Shown: positions 21,064 through 33,278 of the stretch, piece after piece
Numbering within the stretch: position 1 is the stretch's first letter
Layout: each line of letters opens with the position of its first letter
NCBI GenBank assembly: GCA_009602735.1
Contig: WELA01010114.1
Location: 429,490 to 493,489 of the forward strand
Length of the DNA stretch: 64,000 nucleotides
Source of the DNA: Mesotaenium endlicherianum
Lineage: Eukaryota > Streptophyta > Zygnematophyceae > Zygnematales > Mesotaeniaceae
Reading direction: 5' to 3'
Program-made: the position numbers and the translations under genes
The notes under the pieces: generated by a model
What the model saw: the letters and a program-made list of their open reading frames with translations, nothing else
Told to the model about the DNA's origin: nothing
The model's database searches: none

Positions 21064-22665
21064 CTAAAGTCGGACCTCGAAGAGAACGAAGGATTGTAGC
21101 CTGCTCTTTAACCACTTGGGTGTTGATCCCCACATAGACGGGCATTCCAGTAGAATGCTGAAATACATTGGCAAGAGGTACATGTCCCTGAGCAAAGGGG
21201 GAGGCCGGCATACCTCTGGCCACTCCGCGCGTGTCCCTCTCTTGGCACCCCGATCCTCTGGGGTTTTCTGCCTTTCTCTGCTGCCAAGTACAGTCAGATC
21301 AGCTTCTTCCCCTGCTTGGGCAGGTGGGTTGGGGGAACGAGTGCGGGGTTTTGTTGCCTCCATGACAAGGATCACGTTCCATACACCTGATTTTGGCTCC
21401 CTAGGAATCCCTGCTCCTGCCTGCCCCTGGGTCTCCTGAGTACCAGCTCCTAATGCTTCTCCTCTGCCTTGTTGGTCTTCCTCATCCTCCTCTGAGAGGG
21501 TAGGGGTCTCGTCCACTAAGTCATCTTGCTCTCTGGTAGACATGGAAAAATCTACTGATCGCCCTTTCTTAGGACGAGCTGGAGGTTGCTTGGCCTTTAG
21601 CCTGCTGACAACTATCTTGCCAGCATTCTTCGCCCATTTGACAAAGGCATGCTTCCCTTTAAAGAAATAGTCTCTTCCCCTCCTCTTGTGCTCTTTGGTC
21701 TCCGCATCCATATTACTCAGGCAGTCATTCAGCCTGGGGTCCCAAGGGGCAATGTGAGGTGGTAGGATGAGGTAGCCGTCTAGCCCATAGTGGAAGTCAT
21801 CTGGTTGGGCTCGGTCATACTCCTGCTTTTTGTTGGTGACGGTCATCCACCTCCAGTCTGTGGGATGCTGGTAGTACTTTGGTCCATGCTCAACCTTTTT
21901 CAACTTACAAGGGAACTAGTGGGGAGAGAACATCTGCTGCCCTGCTTCCCTGGCCAAGTACTCCCAACTCCTCCTCTCAACTTCATTGGAAGTTGGCAGT
22001 AGTGTGAGGTAGAATACCGTATCCTTAAAGCTATCGGGCTGCATGCTCACCATCCTGATGAGTCTCTGATCTCCCACTATTCCAGGTTCTGGAGCTAGCT
22101 TGTTCTCCAAATCAGCTGCAAGGTATTGGGCTTGCTCTGCTGTATATCCCACCATCTTGGCATAATCTTTGTAGAGGACCACACCAGTGTGTGTCTCAAC
22201 GTACCTATCCAATGCTTCAGCTCCTTCTCTCTGTGGAAGTGTTGTCTGTTCCAGCTTGTTGATCTCCTGGGTTGCCAGTGATGCTTCCTTCAGGTTATCA
22301 AAGGTTTGGCCACCCACCACAGTATATTTGTAAGTGGCCAGGCTCTTCTGCTTGTCAGCTTCAACCTTCTTCCTTCTCTCCTCCTCTGCTGCCGCCGCTT
22401 CTTCTTGTTGTTTCTTTTGTCTCTCCTCCTCAGCTTTCCTGAGGTTTTCCGCCTCGTGCTCCTTCTTCCTCTGTGCTTCCTCCGCCACCTCTTGTTCTCT
22501 GCGGACCTTTCTTGTTTTCTCCTGGTGAGGGACGTTGCCGCCAGCTCTTTCTGGTATTGCTCCATTGTCCTCCTGGCTTCTTCTGCCTTGCGCTTTCTGT
22601 CTTCCTTTTGTGTGGTGGGAGCCATCTTGCACATGTAACCAGGGCACAAGTTTGTAGGATGTCAA
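21064..22665 (-). pseudogene. Extra ORF of family D, downstream of the chromodomain (unknown function)
   Basis: Two consecutive open stretches on the minus strand (22665-21916 and 21903-21064). The first begins with about 120 residues very rich in Lys, Glu, Arg and Gln (EEERRKKVEADKQK), predicted as a coiled coil. A globular-looking part follows with VLYKDYAKMVGYTAEQAQ and NEVERRSWEYLAREAG. The second holds HPTDWRWMTVTNKKQEYD, then a basic stretch and an acidic one (LSEEDEEDQQG). I do not recognise a domain. A second copy exists at 42406-43890 in the same place relative to the chromodomain and LTR, so it belongs to the element and is not a chance neighbour. I see no signal peptide, membrane segment or Cys pattern that would suggest an envelope. 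Confidence 0.65.
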
Positions 22666-23009
22666 TCTTTGTCACAGAAGTTGGAGAAAGAGAAGCAAGT
22701 TTGTATTATTATGGTGGGTTTGTTCCCGTTTACCTTACAGGGTGATTGCTAGGAGTTCACGTAGCTGCAGTGCGATGAAAAATAAAAGAATGAATGTGTG
22801 TGCAGGGTGAGTTAAGTGATGTGTTGATGTGCGAGTCCCTTTTTCATTCCGCCAACTTTGCTAAATGTGGGCCTGGCTGTCCCATTTGTCACTATGCTGA
22901 CACTTAGGATTCAATAACTGTCCCTTTCTCGCACACTAATTGTCATTGACTTTCCCCACCAACTTAAACAGGACCTCCTGTCATCTTCCCATGTCAATTG
23001 AAATGACAG
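22666..23009 (-). other. Spacer between chromodomain and extra ORF of D2
   Basis: A non-coding stretch of about 340 bp. Short motifs such as the TGTCACT/TGTCATT repeats and CATGTCAA(T/C)TGAAATGACAGTTA recur in the matching spacer of D1 (about 44150-44330). They are conserved between copies but of unknown role. Confidence 0.5.
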
Positions 23010-23652
23010 TTAGGGAGGTGCCCCAGCCGCCCAAAGGTGGAACCATTTCAACGCCCCTTTGGCATTGGTCAAATGGTGCTTAAATTCCCAAGTATCCCCA
23101 GAGGCATCGTAACCCTTCCATCTGACCAGGTATTTCATGACATATTTAGATGATCGACGGACAGAGCGAGCTTCTAAAATCTCCTCAGCCTCATATTCCT
23201 CACCATCCCTGACAGCGGGGATCGGTCCCGGTTGGACAGGTAACCGACCAGTGAACAATGTGTCACCCTTGATGTATGGTTCCAGGAATATTAAGGACTA
23301 GGTGACCCTTGTATTTCGCTGACATGTTCAGTTTGTAAGCATTTTGACCAACACGACGCACTACCAAATATGGACCGACCCAGACCAAACCTAGCATTTT
23401 CTTGACCACACCACGCAGGTACAGGTTTTGAGAATGCAATGTGACCAAATTGCCCTTCGAAAATGTCAGCTCCCGACGGTGTTGATTACCGTATTTTTGA
23501 TGATTTTCCTGGGATTTGTGCAAGTTGTGTTGGACTTTTGACAGGGTGTCAGCAAACTTCTGACAGCGCTTAAGCATTAGAAGATTTTCTGGAATCGGAG
23601 TCGTTGAAACCTTGGTATTGTTGACAAAAAGTTCGTCACATTTGTGACGCAC
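23010..23652 (-). pseudogene. Family D integrase C-terminal part and chromodomain
   Basis: The right part resembles the integrase tail with a GPY/F-like module (WVGPYLVVRRVGQNAYKLNM). The left part ends in a chromodomain: EEYEAEEILEARSV and YLVRWKGYDASGDTWE. It is a chromovirus relative distinct from families A and C. It is a fossil, starting mid-integrase at the junction near 23655. Confidence 0.85.
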
Positions 23653-23655
23653 TCC

Positions 23656-24301
23656 CTATGGCACAGTTTTTCCTCCAGACCTGTCAAATCCTTGCAGATT
23701 TCAGTTTCCAAAAGCCACCCGAAAGCAGCAATGCAAATGCACAGCACTGCCATCCTCTCTTGAGAGGAACACTGACACGCACCGACCCTCGGTCAAGGCT
23801 ACAGAGAAGTTTTCAAGGACCTCAACCGTATGGAACGGACAGGTTGCCCGTCATCTCTCACCACGTTCACCGTCAAAATTACATTCCATTTGCTTGCCGA
23901 CTCACCTCGCCGTCTTGTTTGGTCGCGACCCAAGCTGATGCCTCCCTCACATCTATCACAGCGCCCTCACTTTCATTCACACCAATGTTCCAAGAAAGAC
24001 CAACGTCCAGGAGCAGCCATGAATCTGGTAGCAGCTCGGGTGATAGCAGCTCGGGTGATAGCCTTGAGGATTTTGTTGTATGTGCTCATGCCGCGCGACA
24101 ATCACTAGAATAAATATTTGATAGTGATGAGGAAGTTGTCGTCAATATTAGTTTCTTCCATCTTCTAGATGACGATAGTGATGAGGGAATGGACGACCTA
24201 ATAGACGTTCTCAATCTCAACAGACGTCCTACGTTTCGTCTTTCTCTACCTGGATGATGCTCTTTCTTTCTGCCCTCGAGCACTTCCACGACAAACTCAT
24301 T
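23656..24301 (+). other. Unassigned stretch with a 151-residue ORF, upstream of Harbinger N-terminus
   Basis: An open frame, 23658-24113, ends in a Ser/Gly/Asp-rich tail (SSGDSSSGDSLEDFVV). It is followed in nearby frames by acidic residues (DSDEEVV, DDDSDEGMDD). Such acidic N-termini are common in Harbinger/ALP1-like proteins, so this may be its leader. No domain is recognised, and the ORF start may be artificial because it begins at the D2 junction. Confidence 0.35.
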
Positions 24302-24656
24302 GAGCTTTGCATCCAGCTCTTGTTTCTTAGAGTTTCCGCCTCAAAGTGGTACATCAGGCCTTGCACAAGTAAGTGGAGCACTACTTTAAAAGGCGTAGTT
24401 GCTTCCTAGGACGCTTCACAGTGGAAGCCCCTCTTTCGGATAAATGTAGACCTATAGGAGAATCTTGGGCATCTATTAGCTCCGTTCATTTCTACCAACA
24501 CTCTACCATGCTTTGCAAGCATCCTCAATAGATGTTTAGATGTCCCAACTATGATTCTCTGCGCATGCATGAAGCTTGGAACTTGGCACTCCTACTTATA
24601 CCTCTCAGCTCTGTTTGGCCTAGGTGTCAAGACTTGTTATGAGATAGTACAGAAAT
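24302..24656 (+). pseudogene. PIF/Harbinger transposase, N-terminal part
   Basis: The frame that continues into 1273 when the inversion is undone reads QWKPLFRIN near 24420 (matching the family FRMS box), then RCLDVPTMILCACMKLGTWH, LSALFGLGVKTCYEIVQK, the helix-turn-helix region that precedes the nuclease domain. At least two in-frame stops lie in its first half, so it is a pseudogene. It ends in GAAAT (24652-24656), the reverse complement of the ATTTC at 1269-1273, and the codon broken at 24656 is completed by the bases at 1273. It is the missing N-terminal side of the transposase at 465-1273. Confidence 0.8.
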
Positions 24657-25405
24657 TGTAAGGTCATAGGTTTATAAAGTGCATTTCTGAGTTTCATGAA
24701 AGTATGTTTTGATTGTATAGTCGTGTAGAGTACATTTTTGTGGTCATTTTGAATTAAAGTTCATCAAATTTGGTCAAGTATTGAGAGAGTTACGGATTTC
24801 TGAAGTTTAATTACTTTTGAGGTCGGTTGACGACTGTCCTTAATTCGCGGTGAGCGCGACCGTCAGATTGACCGACAGCGTCAAGCGATCTGGCCCGTTA
24901 GAATGAACTCGAACCTTCACGTAAGTTCGGCTGACGCGGAGTGCCGACTAGGTCGATTTACCTAAAAGTTTCGGTTTAGCCTAGCGCGTCTAAGATAGAA
25001 TATTCTAGTAATGTCGATGCATGTATGTGGACGTCAATTCGGCCCGACACGTCAGATTAGACTGATCTGGCTTACTCACGAATATTCTGGAAGGGACGAT
25101 TTGACGAACACTTAGGAAAATCCGTAGCGTAGCTTCCTCCTAGAGAGGAGCATTTAGGAAGAAAATAATAAATAGGCATAACTTCTTTGTTTCTTATCAG
25201 TTTTCACTTCTGTAAATTTCTACGGGTTTGTAATGACAAGGCTTTTCATCCTACATCATTTGTGAGCAGTTTCTTGCCACTCAAAATGTTGAGTATTTTT
25301 CCTAAGCTTTGTTAGTGATATGCAGCTGCACTCTCTAGTATGATTGCAACTAGTTCCCTTCCTCGTGAGTTACAACGCTTCCACTAAGGCACTCTGCCCC
25401 TTTTA
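24657..25405 (+). repeat. Family A LTR (left LTR of A2)
   Basis: About 749 bp, starting TGTAAGGTCATAGG and ending in the CCCCTTTxA block. It shares the TTTCATGAAACTC variant with the LTR at 1274-1838. The PBS (TGGTATTGAAGC) follows at 25408-25419, a diverged initiator-Met site. Confidence 0.88.
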
Positions 25406-25443
25406 TCTGGTATTGAAGCTGGGCTAGTTTGCATATTATATTA

Positions 25444-26474
25444 TGGAGTCGTAGTCGGCAGCTGGAGGAGGCGAACATGTCGAGCATGTTGAGCGCGCCG
25501 GGCTGCAGGCAGCACCAACGTTGACTAGAGAGCAACAAGAGATGTAGGCGATGCTCAGGCAAATGGCGAATGCAATTGGAAAAGAAGTCTACACCCAATT
25601 TCAACAAAATATGCGCGCGGAGGTGGAGAGAATGGTGCGAGTTGTTATGGGGATCGCCGCTTTGACGAGTTCGGCACCTGCACCCGTTGTGCCACCAATT
25701 CATGTTAACCCAGTGGTGCAACCAGTTATTCCACCCGCACCAGGAGTGCGTGCGCCTAAGCCTGAAGTTTATACTGGAGAGCGTGGATCGCCGCCTGTTC
25801 ATCAATGGATTTTTAGAGTGAAGAAATTTATGGAGTACTCTGCGCTTACGCCCGACAGGCAAGTCACCTTTGTCATAACTTTGCTGCAGAAGAGTGCTGG
25901 AGCTTGGTATGAATGAGAAGAGCAGTTGTCTGGAGTTCCTGCTACTGTTGATTAGCTCTTTGAAGGCTTGAAGAGGCAATTTCAACCTATTGCAACCGAG
26001 GCTACCGCTCGAGACCTATTGGTGCGCCTTCGTCAACGAGCAAGCGTTCAAGAGTATGTCTCGCGCTTCAACGAGCTGGTGCTTGAATGTCCATCCATGC
26101 ACGAGTCGGAGATGATGGACAAGTTCAAGAGGGAACTCAAGCCAACTGTGGCCAAGGAAGTGGCGCTCAAGGACCCTACCAGTCTTGGAGAAATGATGGC
26201 ATTGGCAACAAGGGTCGACGCTGTGGAGTATAGCCAGAGGCAGTGGGGCAGCCACAATTTTGGAGGATATCGACACTTCGGATCTCAAGAGCCAAGCACG
26301 AGTGGACAAGGTCCAGTACCTATGGAGTTGGGCCTTGTTCAGTACCAGCGCAAGCAGCAAAATTTTAAGGCGAGAGGACCCTGCTACAATTGCGGCAAGC
26401 TTGGACATCTGGCTCAAGACTGTCATGTGAAGGCGAAGCAACCTCAACAGCAGGAAAAAGGAGGGCGCCAGTAA
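25444..26474 (+). pseudogene. Family A gag, copy A2 (broken)
   Basis: It is homologous along its length to A3 gag, including FNELVLECPSMH and the knuckle [15 protein letters not shown]. It is broken in a few places. Confidence 0.85.
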
Positions 26475-27892
26475 GTCGTTCGGGGGTGTCTACTGGCGTG
26501 AAGACGAGAACTCACAAGGAGGTTATCTCCAGGAGCCTGCCGAGAAGCAAAGGACAAGACGTTGACAAGCCTATCATCGTGGAAGGAGTAGTCGACGGCA
26601 ACAAGGCGAAGTGTATGGTTGACAGTGGCGCAAGTGCAAATTTTGTGCACAAGAAGCTGGTGAAAGAGTGGCAAATCCTTGTGCAGAAGAATTATGAGCC
26701 TTAGGAGGCAATTTTGGCAAATGAGCAGAAACTCAAGTGTGGTGCACCTACGGAAGCTATTCACGTGGAAGTAGCGAGGCACCAGAGTACTAAAGTTATG
26801 GAGCAGGCAGAGTTAGGTCACCATGAGGTGATATTGGGCCGACCATGGCTAAGAAAAGCCAACCCTCAAGTGCACTGGAGCACAGGACAAGTGAAGGTCC
26901 AAGGGCGTGATGGTCAAATGGAGACAGCGAAACAGGTGGAGGTAGATACGACCACAAGTAATTGTTTTCTGTCAAGCCTGCAAGTTAAGCAGCTATGCAG
27001 GGCGAATCAGGTGAAGGAGATGTACCTTGTTTCGGTGGCCCTGGCCAGGTCATCAGATGGAGCAAGCGTGAATCCTAACAGCCTGGGCGAATGTACATCG
27101 CCGGAGGAGCAAGTAGTGGTGTCTGATCCCCTAGCTCAGAAGGAGCAGAGCCCAACTGCTCAAGAGAAGAAGCGTGCTGAGATGTTCACAGTCATGCCTT
27201 TTGGATTGACTAATGCACCTGCTACATTCATGGGACTCATGAATAGTATCTTCAGACCCTATTTGGACCAATTTGTGGTGGTATTTTTGGACGACATCCT
27301 GATCTATTCGAAGACCTTGGAAGAGCATGTGGAGCATGTGAGGAAGGTTTTGGAGGTCTTGAGAGATCAGAAGTTATACAGGAAGATGAGCAAGTGCGAC
27401 TTTTGTCTTAAGGAAGTCGAGTTTCTTGGGCACATAGTGGGAGCTGAAGGAGTCAAGGTGGAGCAGAAGAAGGTGCAAGCAGTCAGAGATTGGCCGGTAC
27501 CTGCTGATATTCATCAACTCAGGAGTTTCCTCGGCATGGCGAATTATTTTCGACGTTTCATCGAAGGATTTGCCAAGGTGTGTGCACCGCTCACGGACAT
27601 GTTGAAGAAGCAGGAGAAGTGGCTATTGGGTGACAAGGAGCAGCAAACCTTCGAGAAGATTAAGGAGCTGTTGACACAGGCACCTGTGTTGGCAATTGCC
27701 AGTCTAGAGCTTCCTTTCACCATCATCACGGATGCATCAAATTTTGTAGTGGGAGCCATTCTTCTCCAGGACCAAGGCCAAGGATTGCAACCTGTGGCAT
27801 ATGAGGGCAGGAAGTTGAGTCCTACCGAGCAGAATTATTCAGCACACGAGCGGGAGATGTTGGCTATTATCCAGGCTTTGAGGATTTGGCGA
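26390..27892 (+). pseudogene. Family A pol, copy A2, first part (broken)
   Basis: Protease ([12 protein letters not shown]), RT with [10 protein letters not shown], and the start of RNase H ([17 protein letters not shown]). It is interrupted by C1 right after the RIWR residues. It is a fossil with a few breaks. Confidence 0.85.
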
Positions 27893-28373
27893 TGTAGTGA
27901 TTTGAGTTATTATATTAGTTTGCATATATTTTGATGTTTTCAAATATATTTGGAGTAGTATTGTGTGGATTCATGTGTGAATAGGTCCTCTAGTAACTTG
28001 GTTCATGTCCTTTGAACCTTCTAAGGCATTGTCGAAGTTAGAGGAAAGACCTAGAAGAACTCCACGTGGCAAAAGTCAAATGTGCCATTTTTAGGTCAAA
28101 AGGAAAGAGGTGGCAAGTTTTGGGGTGTGTTGGGTGCCAACACATCAACATACACCTTCCTAGAAATTACTTATTTAGCAAGTATATAAACAAGAGCTAG
28201 AACATAGAAAGAGACTCCAGAATCACTCTTGTACTTGCCAAAATCCAGAAATATATTAACTTTCAAGAAGCCATCTCTCTTTCAAGAAGCTACCACTTGT
28301 GTTCAAAGATCCTTGTCTTGAATAGATAAAGTATTCTGTTTTACTAAGTACTTTATCTATCTGTTTCACTACA
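27893..28373 (+). repeat. C1 5' LTR
   Basis: 481 bp, TGTAGTGA...TCACTACA. It carries TATATAAA at 28183-28190, a G-box-like CCACGTGG at 28062-28069 and two TTCAAGAA dyads near the 3' end. Confidence 0.93.
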
Positions 28374-28374
28374 G

Positions 28375-28386
28375 TGGTATCGGAGC
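28375..28386 (+). other. C1 primer-binding site (tRNA-iMet)
   Basis: TGGTATCGGAGC, one base after the 5' LTR, 11 of 12 matches to the plant initiator-Met PBS. It is the same site that family A uses. Confidence 0.88.
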
Positions 28387-28410
28387 TAGGCACTTTGGTA
28401 GCACAAGAAG

Positions 28411-29691
28411 ATGGCCGATCCTCAAGACCAACAGCAAGCTTTCGAAGGAAGCCCTTCCTCTCCAAGACACCCTCCTCCAGCGCCGATGGGAGAGCCCACT
28501 CAAGAAAATCTGCAACAACAAGAAGCACCACAAGGAGGAGCACACCCTCCTCCAGCGTCGATGGGAGAGCCTACTCAAGGAAATCTCCAACAACAAGAAG
28601 CACCACAAGGAGGAGCACCGTCAAATCCCGTGGCAGCCGCTATAGCAAAGTTGACCCCACCACAAGGAGTTCCCGCAAATGAGTGGGCAGCCTTCCTAAT
28701 GACCGTCCACAACCAAGTGGGCTTGGCCACCTATGAAGCAACCGTGCAAGCGTCAAGAGAAGCTATGGCTGCCATGGTTGCCCCTATTGCGAGCAATGCT
28801 CAAAATCCAGCCCCGGCTCAAGCGCCTCCACAAGAGCCAACGAGAGCAAGGAAACTCATCAAGCCCGGCAAACCCGACACTTTCAACCCCGGGAAAGGTG
28901 CCAACCTGAATTTATGGCTCTACCAAGTGGAGACGTACCTCGCATTCCTTGAAGTACCCGAGGAGGACTACGTTCCCTTTGCCGTTACCTTACTTAGAGG
29001 AGCAGCAACATCATGGTGGCGTAACTATCAAGCGGCTATATATCAAGCTATGGCGCACCCCATGCTCGGCCAAGAGCCCCCACCATCATATGCAAGATGG
29101 GCAGATTTTCGTGAGGCCCTCAAGAAGCAATTCATGCCCATCAATGCGGAGAAGATTGCCCGAGGAAAGCTCCACCATCTCAAGCAAACGACGTCCGTTC
29201 AAGAGTATACATCCAGATTTCACGCCCTCACTCTTGAGATCCCCAACATGTCTCTCGAGGAGAAGATTGACCGCTACATCTTTGGCCTCAAACCCAAGGT
29301 GGCAAAGGAAGTGGAGTTACGCGACTTGACGGACTTCTCAAAGATCATTGAAGTGGCCCAAAAGGTGGATACCTTGGATTTCAAGCACTCCGTGCCTTCA
29401 TCTTCACGGGTACCGACGACGCGGGTGTACGCAGCCCCTTCCACATCCGAATCTGGACCCACACCCATGGAAATCGGAGTTATTAAAAGGGACCCCGCGG
29501 CTGCCCGGAAGAGTGGAAGACCCTCCAATGACACTTATGATGCAAGAAACCAGCAAGGAGTGAAAGCAAGACTCTCCCCGGCTGAAAAAGAAGCTCTCAT
29601 GACGGCTGGACTATGCTTTTATTGCAAGGAAAAGGGCCATCGTGCACTTTCATGCCCCAAAAAGTTGTCAAAAAACGGACAGCGCCGGTAG
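28411..29691 (+). CDS. C1 Gag
   Basis: A 426-residue structural protein. The Pro/Gln-rich N terminus contains two near-identical repeats ([20 protein letters not shown] and a close copy, residues about 20-70). The gag core (about 150-320) has [25 protein letters not shown] and [20 protein letters not shown]-terminal CX2CX4HX4C knuckle ([15 protein letters not shown]) lies near residue 405. By family knowledge it forms the cytoplasmic particle and binds element RNA. The start Met is the first after the PBS and fits the length of other chromovirus gags. The frame is open. Confidence 0.9.
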   Translation: MADPQDQQQAFEGSPSSPRHPPPAPMGEPTQENLQQQEAPQGGAHPPPASMGEPTQGNLQQQEAPQGGAPSNPVAAAIAKLTPPQGVPANEWAAFLMTVHNQVGLATYEATVQASREAMAAMVAPIASNAQNPAPAQAPPQEPTRARKLIKPGKPDTFNPGKGANLNLWLYQVETYLAFLEVPEEDYVPFAVTLLRGAATSWWRNYQAAIYQAMAHPMLGQEPPPSYARWADFREALKKQFMPINAEKIARGKLHHLKQTTSVQEYTSRFHALTLEIPNMSLEEKIDRYIFGLKPKVAKEVELRDLTDFSKIIEVAQKVDTLDFKHSVPSSSRVPTTRVYAAPSTSESGPTPMEIGVIKRDPAAARKSGRPSNDTYDARNQQGVKARLSPAEKEALMTAGLCFYCKEKGHRALSCPKKLSKNGQRR

Positions 29692-32600
29692 GCCAGGAGC
29701 CTACCACCCCAAGACCCACTTCACGAGAAGGCAACACGCCAAGTGAGGTGGAGACCCCCGTTGAAGACGACGTTCCAGCCCCAATGAGTTTGAGAGGTTA
29801 CCTTGGAGGAGAGAAGGTCCACATCTTGGTGGATAGCGGAGCTCAAGGCAACTTCATTGCTGCAGATTTTGCCACCAAGCACGGTATTACTATGCGAACT
29901 CTTGACCACGACGAGGAGATTATGATGCCCGATGGATTCTCCTATACTACCCCTTCCAAGAAGACGTACCCCTTGGCACTCTCTATCAAGTCCTTCAAGG
30001 ATAGAGTAGTGTTCTCCCCCATGCAATTGGGCAAGTACGACGTCATCCTAGGGACGCCTTGGTTGACCAAGCACAACCCCCAAGTTGATTGGAGGACCGG
30101 TACTATCAAGATCAAGAATGACATCACTTCAAGAATCTGTATTTTGCGCGCAATCCAGAATATCCAGACCCAAGACATCCAGAAGCCGGCACACGAGATA
30201 CTATTGTCCGCCCTCCAACTCAAGAGACTTGTGAGGAAGGGACACGAGCTTCTTTTGGCCTTGATCACGCCAAAAGACATCAAGAAAGACATCGAGAGTC
30301 AAGAAGGCAGCCCCGTTCCCAAGGAGATACAAGAAGTCTTAGAGGACTACAAAGAAGTGTTCTCCCCGGAATTGCCCAAGGGCCTACCCCCCAAAAGATT
30401 CGTAGACCACAAGATAGAGTTGGAGCCCGGAAGCAAGCCCATCTCTCGGCCTACGTTCAAAATGTCATACACGGAGCTAGACGAAGTCAAGAAGCAAATC
30501 AAGGAGCTACTGGAGCATGGCTTCATTCGACCTAGCAAGTCGCCATTTGGAGCCCCGGTGCTATTTGTCAAGAAGAAAGATGGTACCTTGAGGATGTGTG
30601 TGGACTATCGCGCCCTCAACAAGATCACCATCAAGAATCGATACCCGCTGCCGCGCATGGATGAGCTCATGGACCGGCTGGTTGGAGCCAAGTACTTCAC
30701 GAAGATTGACTTACGGAGCGGCTACCACCAGATTCGCATCGCAGAACCGGACATAGAGAAGACGGCATTCAGGACAAGATATGGACATTTTGAGTTCATG
30801 GTCCTGCCATTTGGACTCACCAACGCGCCAGCAACTTTCATGACTATGATGAACACCATATTTCAGCCCATGTTGGACAGATTTGTGGTGGTATTCATCG
30901 ATGACATCCTTATCTACAGCAAGACCCTTGAAGAGCATGCGAGACACTTGAAAGAAGTCCTTGAAGTATTGAAGCAAAACAAGCTATTTGCGAAGGAGTC
31001 AAAGTGCGAGTTTGCCAAACAAGAAGTGGAGTTCCTAGGTCTCCACGTGACTGCTGATGGCATCAAGATGGACCCCAAGAAGACCACGGTGGTGGAGGAA
31101 TGGCCAACCCCCACGACCAAGAAAGAACTCCAGTCATTCTTGGGATTTGCCAATTGGTACAGAAAATTCATCCAAGGCTTCTCGCACATAGCAGCCCCCC
31201 TGACAGATCTACTCAAGAAGGACAGGCTATATACATGGACCGAGAAAGAGGAAGAGGCATTTCAAGAGTTAAAGCGAAGATTGACCACATCCCCGGTGCT
31301 CACACTCCCAAGTCCAAACCCAGATTGGCCCTTCCACGTCATCACCGATGCATCTTCCTATGCAATAGGAGCAATCCTGCTTCAAGACCAAGGCAAGGGA
31401 CTGCAGCCCATCGCCTACGAGTCAAGGAAGCTAAATCCAGCCGAGCAAAATTATACAACCACGGAGCGAGAGGCATTGGCGATTGTACATGCCTTGAAGG
31501 TTTGGCGCTGCTACGTTGAAGGACGCAAAGTACTGGTCACCACGGACCACGAGGCGTTAAAGCACCTCCAAACGCAGCCGTATCTCTCAAGGAGACAAGC
31601 AAGATGGAGCGGATACTTGCAACAATACAACATCACGATTCAGTACCAGCCCGGCAAGACAAACCCGGCTGACCCCCTCTCAAGACTGCAATTAAATGCA
31701 GTGATGGTATCCCTGAAGACAGATCTGGAAGCTCGATTTTCAGCCGCCTATGAAAGAGACCCTTACTACAAGAACGGAGAAGCAGCCTTGGACCCATGCA
31801 AGAAGCAAGAAGGCAATTATTGGGTGAGGCAAGATACGGGCCAGAGATGTGTTCCTAATGACATAGACCTCCGGCTCTTGCTTCTACGAGAAGCACACGA
31901 CAACCCTCTTGGAGGACACTTTGGAATCCTAAGGACCACGGGCGTTCTAGCTAGGACTTATTGTTGGCCAGGCATGTCTATGCAAGTCAAGGAGTACTGC
32001 AGGAGCTATGACACATGCCAAAGAATCAAGCCATCATCGCAAAAGGCGGGAGGACTCCTCCAACCACTACCAATCCCCGAAAGACAATGGACGGACATCT
32101 CAATGGACCTTATCGTGGACTTGCCCGTGACACCTCGAGGCCATAATGCAATACTCACGGTGGTGGACAGACTTACCAAGATGGCTCATTTTATTCCCAC
32201 GACGACTAAGGCTACAGCACCACAACTTGCAAGACTCATCTTTGACAACATCTTCCGACTCCATGGACTACCATCAAGAATTGTGTCAGATAGAGATCCA
32301 AGATTCACAAGCCATTTCTGGAAAAATCTCTTCAAGAACTTGGGTACATCGTTGGATATGTCTACCGCCTACCACCCACAATCAGATGGGCAAACCGAGC
32401 GTATGAATCGTACTCTAAAGACCTCTCTAAAGGCCTACGTGTCTACCCTCGAGCAAGACTGGGACATGTACTTGACCCCCCTCGAATTTGCCTACAACAA
32501 CACTACGCAGGCCTGTACCCAAGAGTCTCCATTCTTCCTCAACTATGGCTTCCATCCGACCACAACACCGAGCTTCACGGCTGGCCTTGATGAAGTACCT

Positions 32601-33278
32601 GCAAGCACAGATTTTATGGAGACATTAGAAGCAGCCCTTACAGCAGCGAAGAATGCTCTACAACACGCGCAAGATGCTCAAGCAAGAGTGGCGAACAGAT
32701 CCAGAAGAGCAATTACGTACAGAGTGGGTGACAACGTGTTACTATCATCCAAGAATATTTCCCTGAACAACAGGCCTGCCGGCAGCAAGTTCTCTCCCAA
32801 GTATTTGGGACCCTTCAAGATTATCCAGCAAGTCAACCCCGTTCCTTTCAAGCTAAAACTTCCCCAGACTATGCACATCGACCCCGTATTCCACGCTTCC
32901 CTCTTCAAGCCATATGTGCAACCCGACAGCAAGTTCCCAGGTTGTGTGACAACCCCACCAGCCCCAACAATAGCGGATAATCATTTGGAGTACGAAGTGG
33001 AAGACATAGTGGCTATGAGAAATTTCAGGAGACAGCAGCAATACATGATCAAGTGGAAAGGATATCCAGATTCGGAGAATAGTTGGGTGGCGGCACACTA
33101 CCTTGACAAAGTTCAGAGAAAGTTGAAGCGCTTCCATGTCGCCAACCCCCATCTTGGACCAGCCCCAAGTCTCTCTACTAGAAGCCCGAAGACTTCAGGG
33201 AGGCAGCCTGCCACCATCAAGAAGCAGCAGAAGACCCCTTGGAGGCAGCCTGCAAGAACAAGAAAGAGGAAAAATTGA
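29613..33278 (+). CDS. C1 Pol polyprotein (PR-RT-RH-INT-chromodomain)
   Basis: 1221 residues. Protease DSGAQ is near 74-78. RT runs from about 270 with [10 protein letters not shown] (active site about 428-431). RNase H begins near [11 protein letters not shown]. The integrase zinc finger starts at [13 protein letters not shown] and ends at YDTCQR. The core has [21 protein letters not shown] and [13 protein letters not shown]-terminal chromodomain contains [14 protein letters not shown] and [14 protein letters not shown], then a basic tail. Pol overlaps gag by 79 bp in another frame, so expression would rely on frameshifting, as in related elements. The N-terminal residues before the protease read through the gag knuckle in the other frame, so the first Met may not be used. 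Confidence 0.92.
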   Translation: MLLLQGKGPSCTFMPQKVVKKRTAPVGQEPTTPRPTSREGNTPSEVETPVEDDVPAPMSLRGYLGGEKVHILVDSGAQGNFIAADFATKHGITMRTLDHDEEIMMPDGFSYTTPSKKTYPLALSIKSFKDRVVFSPMQLGKYDVILGTPWLTKHNPQVDWRTGTIKIKNDITSRICILRAIQNIQTQDIQKPAHEILLSALQLKRLVRKGHELLLALITPKDIKKDIESQEGSPVPKEIQEVLEDYKEVFSPELPKGLPPKRFVDHKIELEPGSKPISRPTFKMSYTELDEVKKQIKELLEHGFIRPSKSPFGAPVLFVKKKDGTLRMCVDYRALNKITIKNRYPLPRMDELMDRLVGAKYFTKIDLRSGYHQIRIAEPDIEKTAFRTRYGHFEFMVLPFGLTNAPATFMTMMNTIFQPMLDRFVVVFIDDILIYSKTLEEHARHLKEVLEVLKQNKLFAKESKCEFAKQEVEFLGLHVTADGIKMDPKKTTVVEEWPTPTTKKELQSFLGFANWYRKFIQGFSHIAAPLTDLLKKDRLYTWTEKEEEAFQELKRRLTTSPVLTLPSPNPDWPFHVITDASSYAIGAILLQDQGKGLQPIAYESRKLNPAEQNYTTTEREALAIVHALKVWRCYVEGRKVLVTTDHEALKHLQTQPYLSRRQARWSGYLQQYNITIQYQPGKTNPADPLSRLQLNAVMVSLKTDLEARFSAAYERDPYYKNGEAALDPCKKQEGNYWVRQDTGQRCVPNDIDLRLLLLREAHDNPLGGHFGILRTTGVLARTYCWPGMSMQVKEYCRSYDTCQRIKPSSQKAGGLLQPLPIPERQWTDISMDLIVDLPVTPRGHNAILTVVDRLTKMAHFIPTTTKATAPQLARLIFDNIFRLHGLPSRIVSDRDPRFTSHFWKNLFKNLGTSLDMSTAYHPQSDGQTERMNRTLKTSLKAYVSTLEQDWDMYLTPLEFAYNNTTQACTQESPFFLNYGFHPTTTPSFTAGLDEVPASTDFMETLEAALTAAKNALQHAQDAQARVANRSRRAITYRVGDNVLLSSKNISLNNRPAGSKFSPKYLGPFKIIQQVNPVPFKLKLPQTMHIDPVFHASLFKPYVQPDSKFPGCVTTPPAPTIADNHLEYEVEDIVAMRNFRRQQQYMIKWKGYPDSENSWVAAHYLDKVQRKLKRFHVANPHLGPAPSLSTRSPKTSGRQPATIKKQQKTPWRQPARTRKRKN

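Larger units (their letters stand above)
20023..23655 (-). mobile_element. Gypsy family D, copy D2, 3' part (fossil)
   Basis: On the minus strand it holds the integrase C-terminal part with chromodomain (23652-23010), a spacer, an additional ORF region (22665-21064), a polypurine tract near 20728-20742 (revcomp of CCCTCCAACTTAA) and a 3' LTR (20023-20725). The 5' part is absent. It is oriented against the adjoining D gag-pol. It is broken, with several breaks. Confidence 0.8.

Noticed and set aside
21064-22665. The extra family D ORF as an envelope gene
   Set aside because: The position fits, but I see no signal peptide, transmembrane segment or cleavage/fusion-like features. It is Lys/Glu-rich with a coiled coil.
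24830-24900. GC-rich palindromic strings in family A LTRs as terminators or a structured RNA gene
   Set aside because: Present in every A LTR at the same place. They are LTR sequence, and no independent RNA gene is supported.
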